DNA from: Hesseltinella vesiculosa
Taxonomy: Eukaryota; Mucoromycota; Mucoromycetes; Mucorales; Cunninghamellaceae
DNA: 64,000 nt
Direction: 5' to 3'
NCBI GenBank assembly: GCA_002104935.1
Contig: MCGT01000006.1
Location: 496,001-560,000, forward strand
Shown here: one piece after another, positions 49,252 to 60,296 of the stretch
Layout: every line of letters starts with the position of its first letter
How positions within the stretch are numbered: the first letter of the stretch is position 1
Translations under genes and position numbers: made by a program
Notes under the pieces: generated by a model
Database searches by the model: none
What the model was told of the DNA's origin: nothing
What the model saw: only the letters and a program-made list of their open reading frames with translations

Positions 49252-49764
49252 TCATGAAGAGGATGCAGGCGAGTGGTCAGTTTGAGGGGCGCCATACTTT
49301 TCCTTGGCTCGCTTTGCCCGTCGTGCCTTCTGTTTGGCGATCTTGGCAGCTTTCTTATTGTTTTTGCTTTGTGCACCATTCACCAAATCGTCTAGCTTTT
49401 CCTTGAGCAGCTTTCTTGCAATCCCTCGGTTCTCTTGTAACGAGCGTGTTTGCTGACACTTGAAAAACAGAAAAGAAAAAAGTGAGCCGAAGCAAAAGGT
49501 CATTTCTTCTGTTACCTGCACACGAATCCCGGTTGGTATATGGCGCAGATCAACACAGCTTGAGCGTTTGTTGATACATTGACCACCTGGGCCTGAGCCC
49601 TTGACAAACGTCTCAACGAGATCTTCGGCCTGCAGCACAATCTTCTTTCGCTCAGGCTTGGTGGAAAAGAGCTGCAGCAAGGGACGCACGGCAGGCATGG
49701 CTGTGTGCCAAGAGGCGGTCAATGGTCGCTGCTGGTATAGAAATGGCCGTAGGTGCTGGAACAT
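49252..49764 (-). CDS. Mitochondrial GGQ release-factor-like ribosome rescue protein
   Basis: Exons 49516-49764 and 49252-49458 give 151 aa. A Ser/Arg-containing presequence of ~35 residues precedes the RF-1 domain: VLQAEDLVETFVKGSGPGGQ with the catalytic GGQ, then CINKRSSCVDLRHIPTGIRV and CQQTRSLQENRGIARKLLKE. A strongly basic tail (NNKKAAKIAKQKARRAKRAK) would contact the ribosome. It lacks codon-recognition domains, so it belongs to the mtRF-R/C12orf65 (yeast Rso55) or ICT1 group, which free stalled mitochondrial ribosomes by peptidyl-tRNA hydrolysis. The KxGGQ context and short length favour the C12orf65/Rso55 side. It shares a 108-bp divergent promoter with Rtt109. Confidence 0.88.
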   Translation of the reverse strand: MFQHLRPFLYQQRPLTASWHTAMPAVRPLLQLFSTKPERKKIVLQAEDLVETFVKGSGPGGQCINKRSSCVDLRHIPTGIRVQVTEEMTFCFGSLFSFLFFKCQQTRSLQENRGIARKLLKEKLDDLVNGAQSKNNKKAAKIAKQKARRAKRAKEKYGAPQTDHSPASSS

Positions 49765-49872
49765 AAAGTGGATGTTGCAGAATAGGTGTTCAAATCAATG
49801 TGTTGCAATGAAGCAAGGAAAAGAGAAAATAAAGAAGCCCGCCAGGTTTTTTTATTTTTATTTTCTTCCCCA

Positions 49873-51120
49873 ATGTTGCTGCCAACGTTGAAAGCCAAGA
49901 TCTGCGAACAGTTTGCGACACTTGATCTGTCATACCAGGTGCATGACATTGTCAAGAAAACGATGCCGTGCCCAAGCTTGACGGCGCAGCCGGAAACAAT
50001 GGCCACCTCACTCACCCAACGCTTGATCATGGTGGCGTCCAAAACCAACGAGACCCTGCTGTGCGGCATGGAAATCGATGAATACACGACGATGGACAAG
50101 CAGCAGCCAGCGCAGCATACGGTGTATGTCAGCAAGATCGACACTTCCGGATCCCCATTGAGCCGGGGCGTTGCCAAACGGTTGGTGATCGCCTACTTGA
50201 CCAGCCTTCCGCCCAGCACCAAGATCCATGTTTTTGCGCGTGCACAACCCCAATACTTATTTGCCAAATCAGCTCGCCACCCTGACAAACATGTGCTGTC
50301 AGACCGCCAGCTGGTGCGATGGTGGCATCAAGTCTTGACCAAGGTGCCGGCCCACAAGCGCCATTGGTGTGTGCCGGGCGTCGACGACCCATGGACCGCC
50401 CAGGCCGACGTTGGACTGCCTCGCACCAACGCTTCCTCGACCGCCTGGCATTATGGCCATGCTTATTCTGGCACAGCTTTGGCGCAAGACGTGATTCCTC
50501 GCTTCCCTGACGACGGCAAAGGCCGCTTTCTCAGCAGTTTGGCTGATCCCGACCTGACAGTCGATGACTACTGGGCTCTGCTCGGTTTCAGCGAAGAGTG
50601 TGGCGCTGGTCACCTGGTGGGGATCTTTGTGGTGGAATTGGCCAAGGAAGAAACAAAAAAGGAAGAACCTGCGTCTGCGGCCGAGCCGGCCCGTTGTTTG
50701 GACGAAGACACGTATACCCAAATGTGGAACGACCTGATGCACCAGGATTTCAGTTCAGGCCAAAGCAACCACACCTCCACGCACACTTGGCTCAAGGCCT
50801 GGCACAAGCAGTTCTACTCCTTTGCTGTGAATCCCGATAAACCCGAGACCCTGGACGGCACTGGCAAAATCACCCCCCCGCCAGCCGACCAATCACATGT
50901 GAACACCCTGATGCCTCGATCAGCCAGCACAGCTGTGCATGTGCTTTCTGCCAAGCGACCAACCAAGCCAGATGCCAAGGTGTTGCAACCTTCTGACCCC
51001 CGTGCCCAGGATGCCACCCACCTACTGACCCCAAAACGCAAATCACCCACCAAAGACCCTGCCATGGCCAATGCCGCCCTGCACGTGCTGACGCCCAAAC
51101 GCAAAAGAACCACCCAGTGA
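49873..51120 (+). CDS. RTT109: Rtt109-type histone H3K56 acetyltransferase
   Basis: A single exon of 415 aa. The ATG at 49873 gives MLLPTLKAKICEQFATLDLS, a normal Rtt109 start. Family blocks: HTVYVSKIDTSG, AKRLVIAYLTSLPPSTKIHV, FARAQPQYLFAKSARHPDKH, VLSDRQLVRWWHQVL and later SSLADPDLTVDDYWALLGFS followed by EECGAGHLVGIFVVEL. These form the p300-like acetyl-CoA fold. Rtt109 acetylates H3K56 (and H3 tail lysines) on new histones with Asf1 or Vps75. The C-terminal ~110 residues are disordered and carry three copies of an H-V/L-L-S/T-x-K-R motif (HVLSAKR, HLLTPKRK, HVLTPKRK). That basic tail probably contacts a chaperone or DNA, which is inference. Confidence 0.9.
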   Translation: MLLPTLKAKICEQFATLDLSYQVHDIVKKTMPCPSLTAQPETMATSLTQRLIMVASKTNETLLCGMEIDEYTTMDKQQPAQHTVYVSKIDTSGSPLSRGVAKRLVIAYLTSLPPSTKIHVFARAQPQYLFAKSARHPDKHVLSDRQLVRWWHQVLTKVPAHKRHWCVPGVDDPWTAQADVGLPRTNASSTAWHYGHAYSGTALAQDVIPRFPDDGKGRFLSSLADPDLTVDDYWALLGFSEECGAGHLVGIFVVELAKEETKKEEPASAAEPARCLDEDTYTQMWNDLMHQDFSSGQSNHTSTHTWLKAWHKQFYSFAVNPDKPETLDGTGKITPPPADQSHVNTLMPRSASTAVHVLSAKRPTKPDAKVLQPSDPRAQDATHLLTPKRKSPTKDPAMANAALHVLTPKRKRTTQ

Positions 51121-51258
51121 TCTTGTTCACATGAAAATATTAAAAAAAAAATTGGCATGGGCCATTTGGATGATTTATTGTGTACTTGAATGTAAAAAAA
51201 AGGGTATCGGTATGCAGAAACGTTGAGAGAGAGAGGGTATCAGAGAGGGTGAATTGTT

Positions 51259-51705
51259 TTAGATCATGGAGCCATCGACTTCATAAGTGGCGATGATTTT
51301 TCGCTCTGCGTTTCGGCATCGTACCAACCATTTTCCATTGTCGAGTTTCAAATAAAAGATCGAGTAGCCTTGTTCTGGGTGATCATACACAGAGGTAGGT
51401 GGGCTGTTGGGGTAGGTAGACGAGGATGGTTGTTCTTCTTTTTCTTGGGCAGGCTCGTCCAGGTCATCTTCCAGGGCGAAATCGATCACGGAGGATGCGG
51501 AGGAGGTGGGGTAAGACCATTCACTGTCGACCTCGGACGTGTAGCTGGCAAGGGAGGCGAGGGAGGCCTGGGATGACTTTCGCGATAGTAAGCGGCGACT
51601 AGAGCGCATCATGGACTTGCCGAGGGTTTTTCCCCGGTCGAGGAAAGAGAAAGTGTGAGAAGGTTCCATATCAGAGAAATGATGTGGTGAAGATGTGGAG
51701 ATCAT
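51259..51705 (-). CDS. Small acidic Ser-rich protein, hypothetical
   Basis: A 148-residue open frame. The ATG at 51703-51705 is the first; a second ATG (51667-51669, MEPSHTFSFLD) may be the true start. A basic Ser-rich stretch (MMRSSRRLLSRKSSQASLA) is followed by an acidic region (FALEDDLDEPAQEKEEQ). The last ~40 residues look folded and beta-rich (YSIFYLKLDNGKWLVRCRNA, then KIIATYEVDG). No named domain is recognised. The compact C-terminal block suggests a real conserved fungal protein. Confidence 0.55.
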   Translation of the reverse strand: MISTSSPHHFSDMEPSHTFSFLDRGKTLGKSMMRSSRRLLSRKSSQASLASLASYTSEVDSEWSYPTSSASSVIDFALEDDLDEPAQEKEEQPSSSTYPNSPPTSVYDHPEQGYSIFYLKLDNGKWLVRCRNAERKIIATYEVDGSMI

Positions 51706-54143
51706 AATTATTTTCAAAAAAGAGAATGAAGGATTATTAAAGAAGAAGAAGAAGAAAAAAAAAAGGGACAGGGAAAGCTTGCTTTTTAATATTTTTTTTT
51801 CGGGTGACAGTGTTTCACAAGCAAGATGGATGACTCAACCTGCTGCGGGGAATGGCAAAACTTACGTGATGCCCTTGTTCATCGGAACTGTGCCAGGCTC
51901 CCCAGCTGTTCCGCTTTATTGTATTGGCCACCTGCGGCACACTATTATGCAGACACACGCCACCCTTGTCATCTTTCTTTTTACGCCATGGCTGCGGTGG
52001 CGAGCGGATAGGAAACAGCCGTAGTTTTTTTTTTTTTTTTTTTTTTTTTTTCAAAGTCTTGGTTTTTTTGCCAAGGGTGGCTGGCCAAGGATAAATTTTA
52101 CCAAGAAAACCCTTTTTTTTATTCTATTCTGACCAATCAACTGAATTTGTTAGGTGGCATGCTGACTAAAGGGTCACCGCCAAAAGACGATGGTCAGGTG
52201 GACACTCTTTCCGGAAATTGTTGTTTGCAAACAAAAAATTGCTAATTTTCTGACAAAGGATTTGCGCAACGTAGTGAAAACGTTTCTCCAATGGTCAATT
52301 GTTCTGTTTGCGCCATGGGCAAAGTGCGCTGAAGCATTTTGGAGACATCATTGCCATAAAACAACTTGTAGCACTATCCAAGCATACATTTTATTAAAGG
52401 ATCTAACACCGTCAAAAGTGATTGGAGTGCTCGTCAAAGAGCCAGATAAACCACAATCTTTGTAGCAAAATTCGCAGATGTTGCACTGGCTGCAGTTGCT
52501 TCTGAAAATGTCTGCACCAAGGTCCCACCATTTGCACAGTTGCTGTTGCTGCCGGTGTTGAAGATGTATTCGTACCATTCTATAGAACAAATAAACTTGC
52601 TGTTAAATTCATGAACAAACCTCTAGAATCACCCTTTGCAAAGGAAGAGAACCCAATTCCAGGAGGCAAGCTCAAAGATGCCGTCTCAAGGGTTGGTGTC
52701 AAGAGAAGTTCAACTGGTCAAATGCCCAGTCTACTGACTCGAGAATCCCTTCTCGCAGAGAACCCAATTCCAGGAGGCAGCATAAGGTATACAGCCCCAA
52801 GGGTTGGTGTCAAGAGAGGTTCAGCTGGTCTAATGCACGGCCTACTGACTCGAGAATCTCAATGCGTTTGCAAAATATAAAAAAACAAAAAAAAAAAACT
52901 TACCAGATGCACATCCCACAAGAATGAAGGGACGTCTTCTCGACTGGAAGGGGGTTATGTGGCATGCGCCTTAGCTAAGACGTGAACGGTGTATAGAATG
53001 CTTTGCTCTTTCGTGCGTATTAGCGTCAGGAAGAAAGAAATATGCAAGCTGAGGGAGATCCACTGTGCGGGGACTTGTTCTAGAATTAGACAAGTGCACG
53101 AGTAAACTCCGCACCTAGTCGTATTGCTTAAATCCTTTTTTATTTTCCCTTAGTATCTTTTTCTTCTTCATTCGAATTTTCGAAGTACTAATAAACCTGA
53201 AAAGATTCTAATTGAATTACTTGCTGTGTTTATTCAAAATATTACACAGCACAACGAACAAATCGCTTTGTATCGACACAATAAAGCTTGCTGTCTTGTC
53301 AAGAAATGCAGCCCAAAAGCTAGGCCAACCGATTATCGCTTTCCAGATCAATGGTAAGATTCAACAAAAAGGATGGTTCATGTGAAGGACGCGCCGTTAA
53401 ACCATAAATTTGTTCGTTCACTATAGGGTTTCACCTGATTTTCTTTGTAATGCAAGAATATGGCCATCATTTATTTACCATGTTGGAGATTGGTTGACTA
53501 ACTATGCCATGCTCTTTGGCATCACTACATTCGTTCATCACGCTCAAGAATCTGAGTACGCTGCTGCGTGTTACATCCATTTTTTGGAATTGCTGCGTCC
53601 ATGACAATCTTCCACTCGCTAGTGCGCCACCCCTCAACATGCAGGAAATTACCGTCTTATTTTCCATGACGGACAAATCAAGCTCAAAGGCCAGAGAATG
53701 CACAATCAAATATGACTGAAAGCCTTCCATGAAAAAAAAAAAAAACATCATTTATTACGCCAGTTTTCGTTTGTCATTTTTTCCAAATAAAATTTCTGCG
53801 CCTTTTTTTCCAATCGCCAGTTGTTTACTTTGCAAAACACGCAAAATGAATAATTGCAAAATCCTCGAAGATCCCCAATAAGAATCTGATTGCAAGCCAT
53901 TTGAATCCTGGTTGTCCACGTCAACGCCAAAGACAGAACTAGCCTTTCGGCTGAAAACCAACCGAGATCAGCTGTCTCGGCAGCTTGGCAAAAAAACGAA
54001 AATTAGCCGAACTGCTTTTTTATTTGCAACCTGGCCACCCGCAATTTTCCATGCGTGTTACGAGTGGCGTTCCAAGTGATGGAGGACATGTGATATATTT
54101 AGAGGACAAGGGCTATTTTACAAGAGGATGGTCTAGAGGATAT
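51706..54143. other. Gene-poor, repeat-bearing stretch
   Basis: About 2.4 kb. It holds a 27-nt poly-T at ~52025-52051, an in-frame 111-bp duplication (52647-52870, listed separately) and several short frames with no domain. Parts of 52190-52620 read as broken coding sequence (for example PFYRTNKLAVKF), possibly debris of a retroelement or gene. Confidence 0.35.
52611..52880 (+). repeat. In-frame 111-bp tandem duplication in a short ORF
   Basis: An 89-residue frame contains two copies of a 37-codon unit. The first begins ENPIPGGKLKDAVSRVGVKR and the second ENPIPGGSIRYTAPRVGVKR. Both end in LLTRES. The copies differ mainly by substitutions that keep the frame. Upstream bases continue the same frame past the ATG (VFVPFYRTNKLAVKF), so this may be the 3' part of a larger broken gene. 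No family is recognised. Confidence 0.5.
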
Positions 54144-55596
54144 TTACACGAGGATGGTGACGGACTTCTTATTCTTGGCCACCTTGGTATCAGAGGGAAG
54201 GGTGGGGGCCAACGCATGGTTGATCAGGGGGCAGTGCTGACGGTCATCGTCGGTTGGGTCTACAGAGGCAGCATCATCGTCTTGGACGAAATCTACAGAG
54301 TCGTCTTCCGACATGGCATCATCATCAATGTCGTCGTCGGAGTCGGTGTTGTTTTCGTCGACCCATTCAACAAACTTCTGGGTGACATGACGGAGCTGAT
54401 GGGCAATGGTGTCGTGGTCGGGGTCGGAGGAGTGCCACCAATGCAAGACGGCATCGTTGTCGACAATGTCATATTTATACAGCATGATGAGCAGACGGTG
54501 AAATTCGTGCACAAGCGGCTGGATCGGGTGTTGCAACAGCAGCTGCTCAATGGATTGCAAAAAGACATACTCGTCGTCGTCATTGTGGACATGGTGCTCC
54601 AACAGGGTTTTCCAGAACCGCAGAAACCTTTCTTGGATGGCGGGGAAGCTGGACTGAAGAGGTTTCTGCTGGGCGGCTTCTTCGAGCCATTCGACAAAGG
54701 TCGAGGACAGCGTGCGCAAGACGACGTCGGGGGACGGGTCGTACTTGAGCATCAGGTCGTCGAGCTCCAGGTTGGTGCGGGCGCTGGTGAGGTTGGAAAG
54801 GAGGGCTTGGCGGATGTAGGAGCTGGCCAGTTCGGTGAAGCGAGACAAGGAGCAGTTGGCATTGGTGGTGATGGAGGACGAGGGGGTGAGCACAGGCTGG
54901 TCATTGGCGGCCTCCTCCTCCTCCCATTCGTCTTGGGAGGTTGGATCGGCGGTGCGGTGGGACATATCCATTTGGACAGGTGTGATTGGATCGTCATCAA
55001 AGAGATCGGCACTCAAGGACGAGGTGGTATCGTGTTGTAATTGATGTTGAAGAGCATAGATGCGATCTTGCTGATCCATGATTTCCAATTCCAATTGGGT
55101 ATTTGTGTTGATGGAATCTTCATAGTATTTGCGATGGCAGGCTTCGGCAATCTGTCGGCCTTGCTGTTCATGCCGTAGGTCGGATTTCAGCAAGTTGATG
55201 CTATGGTGGAGCGAGGCATTTTCGGATCGAAGACGGCGGATTTCTCGCATGAGACGTCGGTGCGACGGTTTGCGGGATTTTCCGCTGGTGGACATCGAGG
55301 ATGACGATGAGGCTGACGAAGACAACGACGCATGGTCTTCTTCAGCATAGCCATGGTACTGGTGCTTAAGCATATCGACCGCTGACATGCGATAATAATT
55401 CAAAGTTCGAATGGATGGTTCTGCTGATTCATAAACCAGGGAGGCACAATCAGTTTTCAAGATCTCCCTCTTTTTTTTTATCGTTTTTACCTGAATTTCC
55501 ATGAAACAAACGCCCAGGAGAAACTGAATCGAACAAGTCAGTATGTCCCGAAGCAGTGGTTATGATATCTTCGTAGAGAGTTGGAGGGAAGGGCAT
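54144..55596 (-). CDS. Coiled-coil protein with a C-terminal W2 (eIF5C-like) domain
   Basis: Exons 55491-55596 and 54144-55423 join in phase to give 461 aa (MPFPPTLYEDIITTASGHTD start). A Ser-rich region is followed by a coiled coil (about 85-165, RRLMREIRRLRSENASLHHS). From about 225 to 390 the sequence has the W2/eIF5C HEAT pattern of eIF2B-epsilon, eIF5 and eIF4G: SYIRQALLSNLTS, FLRFWKTLLEHHVHN, EYVFLQSIEQLLLQHP, IMLYKYDIVDNDAVLHWWH and FVEWVDE. An acidic stretch and a basic end (KVAKNKKSVTIL) follow. There is no nucleotidyltransferase or zinc domain, so it is not eIF2B-epsilon or eIF5 itself. A role in regulating translation initiation is inferred from the W2 domain only. Confidence 0.75.
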
Positions 55597-56306
55597 GATG
55601 GAGAACACTCGAGAGATGGGCTGAATGAAATAAAATGGGTCAGTGCTGATGTTTGAAATAAAAAAAAAAAAGCTTACTGGATAGTTTGTTATAAAACAAC
55701 AACAGGAGGGAGGAGGGTGGAATAGGTGAGTTAAATAAAACAAACGATAGAAAAGTATCAATGAAACTAGACTAGTTTTTCAATGTAAACGATTGCAAAA
55801 AAAAAATGGGCAAACTGTTTAAAAGACGATGAGTGAAAAAGAGAATGAAATTGGTCTCAGACGGGAACCAAAAAAATTTTCCATTTTACGGGCGACCCCA
55901 TAAATTTGAAGCCGATGACTCACCTGCAAAGGATTTTTAAGCCCAACTTTTAGGATTTCTAAAAATCTTCTCTCATGAAAATCTATTTTTGTTTGGACCC
56001 TCGGTGAGTTGCCCTTCCTTTTGATTCGCCCGTTGCTTAAAAATAGCATCCTGCACCAAAAACAAGGAGGCCAGTGATCCGTGCCAGCTCCAACAACAAT
56101 CCCACGCTCTTTTTAACCCCAGCCGGATTTGACTCAAAAAAAAAAATTGGCTTTTTCTCAATCCCTTTCTTTTTTTGACTCAAAAGATAGCCTTGGATTG
56201 ACCCTCTTGGCTTGGCAAGTCTTGTCCCGGTCAGCCCATTATATAAAGCCGTCCCTGTTCCCCCCTTCAACATTCTCCAAGCTAAATAAAAATTAAAAAC
56301 GCAAGA
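55597..56306. other. Divergent intergenic region
   Basis: Lies between the W2 gene (minus) and the FAD monooxygenase (plus). It contains short A-runs and the TATA box listed separately. No gene is seen. Confidence 0.5.
56239..56247 (+). promoter_or_regulatory. Probable TATA box of the FAD monooxygenase gene
   Basis: ATTATATAAAG lies about 60 bp upstream of the ATG at 56307, followed by a pyrimidine-rich stretch, a normal fungal core-promoter layout. Confidence 0.5.
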
Positions 56307-57661
56307 ATGGAACAAGTCATTATCATTGGCGCTGGCCTTTCGGGGCTGGCCCTGGCAAATTCTTTGGAACACCACGGCATTCCGTACCAGGTCTTTGAAC
56401 GCGGTCAACCTACCGGCGACCAAGGCTGGTCCCTTAGCCTTCATTTCGGCTGGCATGCCCTCAAGCGCATCTTGTCTCAAGAAAGAGCAGCCGCCATGCC
56501 GCGCCAAGGCGTCGCTGACTGCTCAAACCCCTTTGGCTCGTCCTTCAGCATCGTCGATCTCGCTCGCAACAAAGTATTGATGCAGATGCCGCCACCAGAA
56601 CAACGCATAAAAGGGTACCCTGACACCCCACCTGCCTTTGAAGTCTACCGCATCAATCGCAAACGCTTCCGCCAATGGCTCTTGGACGGTCTTGGCGAGC
56701 ACAAGGTCACATGGCACAAGCAACTGCTTCACTACAAATTACTTGCTAACGGTGGTGTCGAAGCCTATTTTGACGACGGCTCTGTCGTCAAAGGTGCCGT
56801 GATTGTCGGTGCGGACGGTGTGCATTCCAAAGTGTGCAGTCAGCTCATGGGCCCTGACCGCTATGCCGACGCCACCACCACCAACCCTGTGCAAGTCATA
56901 GTGTGCAATCGATGGACCTCTGCCGACGAATGGCTCAGCGTCCAGGACAACATGGCCTCGTCCGTCATGGGCTACGGCGGCAAAGCCGGCATCTTTTGCA
57001 CCCTCAACGACGTTGACCATGTCCTTCATCCTGACAAGCCTTACCAAGTCCTCTGTGCCGTTTCCACCCTGGACCTCGACCCCAACGACATTCCCTCAAG
57101 CCAACAAGGGCTCCTTGACACCGCACAAAAGATCATCGTCGACAACGCCTATGACCCTGCCAACCCAGTGGTTGGCCTTGTCAGGAATGCCTCGGTCGAT
57201 CAAGGCGATGTCCTGACCTACCTGACGGTCCGTGAACGCTCTCCGGATACTCAGACTCTCACTGCCACCGATGGCCGAGTCACTCTCATTGGCGATGCTG
57301 CTCACACCATGACCATGTATCGTGGCGAAGGTAATGAAACCACAAAAAAAAAAAAAAAGTGGCTCACCTCTTTTTTTCTGTGGGCTTAGGCGGCAACCAT
57401 GCCATTGTCGATGCTGTGCAGCTTGGTGATGCCTTATCCAGAGCCTATCAACAAGAGATCAGCTTGGTCGAAGCCGTGCAATCCTACCTCCAAGAAATGC
57501 TTCCTCGAGGCGCCACGGCTGTGCAGGCTTCTCACGAAGCCGCCGATCTGCTGCATCGCTCTCCCGACAAACTGATGCAGATCATTCTTCAGCAAATCGA
57601 ACGCAACCAAGCACCTCCCAACAACCACGGGCAAGACGGCAACCCTCCAAGTAATTTGTAG
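56307..57661 (+). CDS. FAD-dependent monooxygenase (PHBH fold)
   Basis: Exons 56307-57330 and 57390-57661 give 431 aa. Family motifs: the N-terminal dinucleotide fold VIIIGAGLSGLALANSLEHH with FER at the end of strand 2, the middle DG motif GAVIVGADGVHSKV, and the late FAD motif GRVTLIGDAAHTMTMYRGEG, which continues across the intron as GGNHAIVDAVQLGDAL. The substrate is unknown; such enzymes hydroxylate aromatic or polyketide substrates. The C-terminus is short and helical with a disordered end. There is no membrane anchor. The neighbouring PLP decarboxylase has no obvious pathway link. Confidence 0.92.
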
Positions 57662-58339
57662 AATGAACTCACTAGGCGCACGCTCATAATAAAATGCAAA
57701 CGTTGACAAGTCCTTGGTTCAAGACATGCCCCCTTGGGCGTTGATTTGAAACACCGAGCCCCTGCTAATTTAGGATCGGTGGGTACGCTGTCTGGGAGAT
57801 TGGCAGCCAGCAGTAAAAGGTTGATCAGCGGCTGGCTTGACGTTTGTCTCCATCTGGTTTTTTCAGCATCGTCATCTTCCATGATTTAATGAGGCCATGG
57901 ACGTTGATCCATGTATCTCAAAAATGTGGAATGGCCATGTTTTTTACATCAAATCGCCGGAGTGGTCCCCGAAGGAAAATCACCATCCTGAAAAAAAAAA
58001 CGACAGCTGCGCGGCATTATTGTCCCAGCCAACTGTTGCCACCTCAAATCCACCCGCTAAAATGAAAAATGAGTTTAAATTCAAAACCCGGTCCATGGCT
58101 TTGCTCTCTGCATTGACCCAGCAGTTAATTTTTACCTCTGCACTTGCGAAAACCAAGGATCATTCGCACACGATAAACTACGCCATGACATGAACAATGT
58201 TGAAAAAAAAACACGTATGCTGGCATGCAAATGCTGCTGCGGAGCGCTGGTCATTTGCAGGGGACACCGGTAGAAACAATGGCGACATTTTTTTTGAAGT
58301 TGAGTCATTTTTTTTCTTCTTTCTTTAGACACATACACC
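57662..58339. other. Intergenic region
   Basis: Spacer between two plus-strand genes. Short frames have no domain. A pyrimidine tract (58288-58325) precedes the next start. Confidence 0.45.
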
Positions 58340-60296
58340 ATGGTAGCCTCTGAACCGGTCGGCCATGCTGAAGAATTAGATGTCATGCTCACCAAACTGC
58401 AAGGGTTGGTGGTGAAACGTACGTGAAACGAAATAAAACCATGCAACACCCCTGGCCCCTTTTTTTGTAACCTATTTTTATTCTTTTTTTCTTTTTTCAC
58501 TCGTTTTTATGCTGCTAAAGATGTGGAGCAGGGGCAAAAAGGCTCGACATGTGTCGTTGATTACTATGCCCCTGACGCATTAGCCAAATTGATTGATCTA
58601 TCATTGCCAGAAATAGGAGCCGGTATGGAAGGTAAGGAAAACAGAGAGAGAGATCAACAGGAACGCTTTGTACATGCATGCATTAATTCTTTTCTTTTTT
58701 TTTTTTTTGGTGGATTGGATTAGATACGTTTTCATTGATCAAGGATACTCTTCGATACAGCGTCAATACTTGGAATCCAAGATTTCTCGATAAACTGTAT
58801 GCAGGAACCAACCCGATTGGGGTGATTGCTGAGCTGGTGCTGGCGGTGCTCAACAACAATGGTCATGTCTACCATTGCTCACCTGTGGTAAGTCTCATGG
58901 AGGTACAAGTGACGAGGGCCACAGCCAGATTGCTGGGCATGGGTGAACAGGCCAGCGGTCTGTTTTGCCCTGGCGGCTCAGCTTCCAATCTGCTGGCCAT
59001 GGTGACAGCAAGAAACCGTCTGTTCCCAACCATCAAGACCGAAGGCTACTTTCCTCGACCTATGCATCCTAACGCAACCTATGGGACCTTGACGGTCTTC
59101 ACATCCACACACAGCCATTACAGCATCGCTAAATCGGCCCAAGTGCTTGGCCTGGGGCTGAAACATGTGATCAAGGTGCCCACTGACAAGGAGGGTCGCA
59201 TGGATGTCGATCAATTAGGTAACAACGAAATAAGGAGGGCCGACAAACTGGAACGCTCACTGACCTTTTTTTTTTTTTTTACGCTAGAGCAACGGATGCA
59301 AGCCTCGGTAGATCGTGGAGAAACGCCATTTTTCATCAATGCCACCAGTGGTACCACAGTTATGGTACGCTTTGGAAATGGAAGAGATGAAAAAGGGGGA
59401 CAAGTAGAAACCCACCCTCGCATTTTTCTTAAAAAAAAAATAGGGAGCGTTTGACCCATTGGATCGGATGGCCAAGGTAGCTCGACAGTTTGGTTGCTGG
59501 TTGCATGCTGATGGTTCTTGGGGTGGCTCTGCTATCTTCTCGGAACAAGTTCAAAAGACAAACTGCTTCAAAGGTTCTCAATTGGTAACGTGAGAACTGG
59601 AGGGCAGAGAAAAGGGGTGGGAAATGGATGAATGAGGAGGCAAAAAAAAAAAAAAAAAAACTGAATGACATGTGCTGACTCCTTTTTTTTTAGGTGGACT
59701 CGTTTACTATGAACCCTCACAAACTGCTGGGCGTACCCTTACAATGCTCGATGCTGCTGGCGAAGGAAGGTCATGGATTGTTTGCCGAGGCCAATTCTTT
59801 GCAGGCAGACTACCTGTTTCATGGTAACGAATACGATCTCGGTGCCGGTACAATTGGCTGTGGCCGGCGGCCGGATGCTCTCAAGGTGTTCCTGGCATGG
59901 AAATTCTATGGCCAACAAGGCCTGGGTAAAAGGGTCGATCGGGCCATAGCAACGACAAAGGCATTGACGGATCACCTGCGCCAACGACCCGGCTTCCATC
60001 TGGTACAGGAGCCTCCGTTTGTTCAAGTTTGTTTTTGGTATCTGCCTGAGCATTTGGATTGGCAGCGATGGCGTCGAGACGGTAGCTATGATAGCAAGGT
60101 GAGCCAAGTGACAAGGTCACTCCATGAAAAGGTCAACCAGTCGGGTCGATTTCTGGTGGATCGCGCGCCCCTGGTGGACCAGCCTGACTTTTTCCGCCTG
60201 GTCATCAACGCACCCACTGTCCGCTTGGATCGCGACTTGATTCCCTTGCTGGATCTGATAGAAACGACAGCCAAAGACATGACTTGGTCGCTGTGA
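58340..60296 (+). CDS. Group II PLP-dependent decarboxylase (GAD/cysteine-sulfinate type)
   Basis: Exons 58340-58418, 58521-58631, 58724-59218, 59288-59364, 59444-59584 and 59694-60296 give 501 aa. Motifs: HPRFLDK-like NPRFLDKLYAGTNPIGVIAE, GLFCPGGSASNLLAMVTARN, the cofactor-stacking HSHYSIAKSAQVLG, NATSGTTVMGAFDP, WLHADGSWGG (Asp for the pyridine nitrogen) and the Schiff-base lysine in SFTMNPHKLLGVPLQCS. The end has DYLFHGNEYDLGAGTIGCGR and RRPDALKVFLAWKFYG. This matches the animal GAD/CSAD branch rather than the bacterial/plant GadB branch. The substrate (glutamate, cysteine sulfinate or aspartate) cannot be settled by eye. Confidence 0.92.

Noticed and set aside
56739..57047. Minus-strand frame inside the FAD monooxygenase
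   Set aside because: It is the antisense shadow of a GC-rich coding exon with family motifs on the plus strand.
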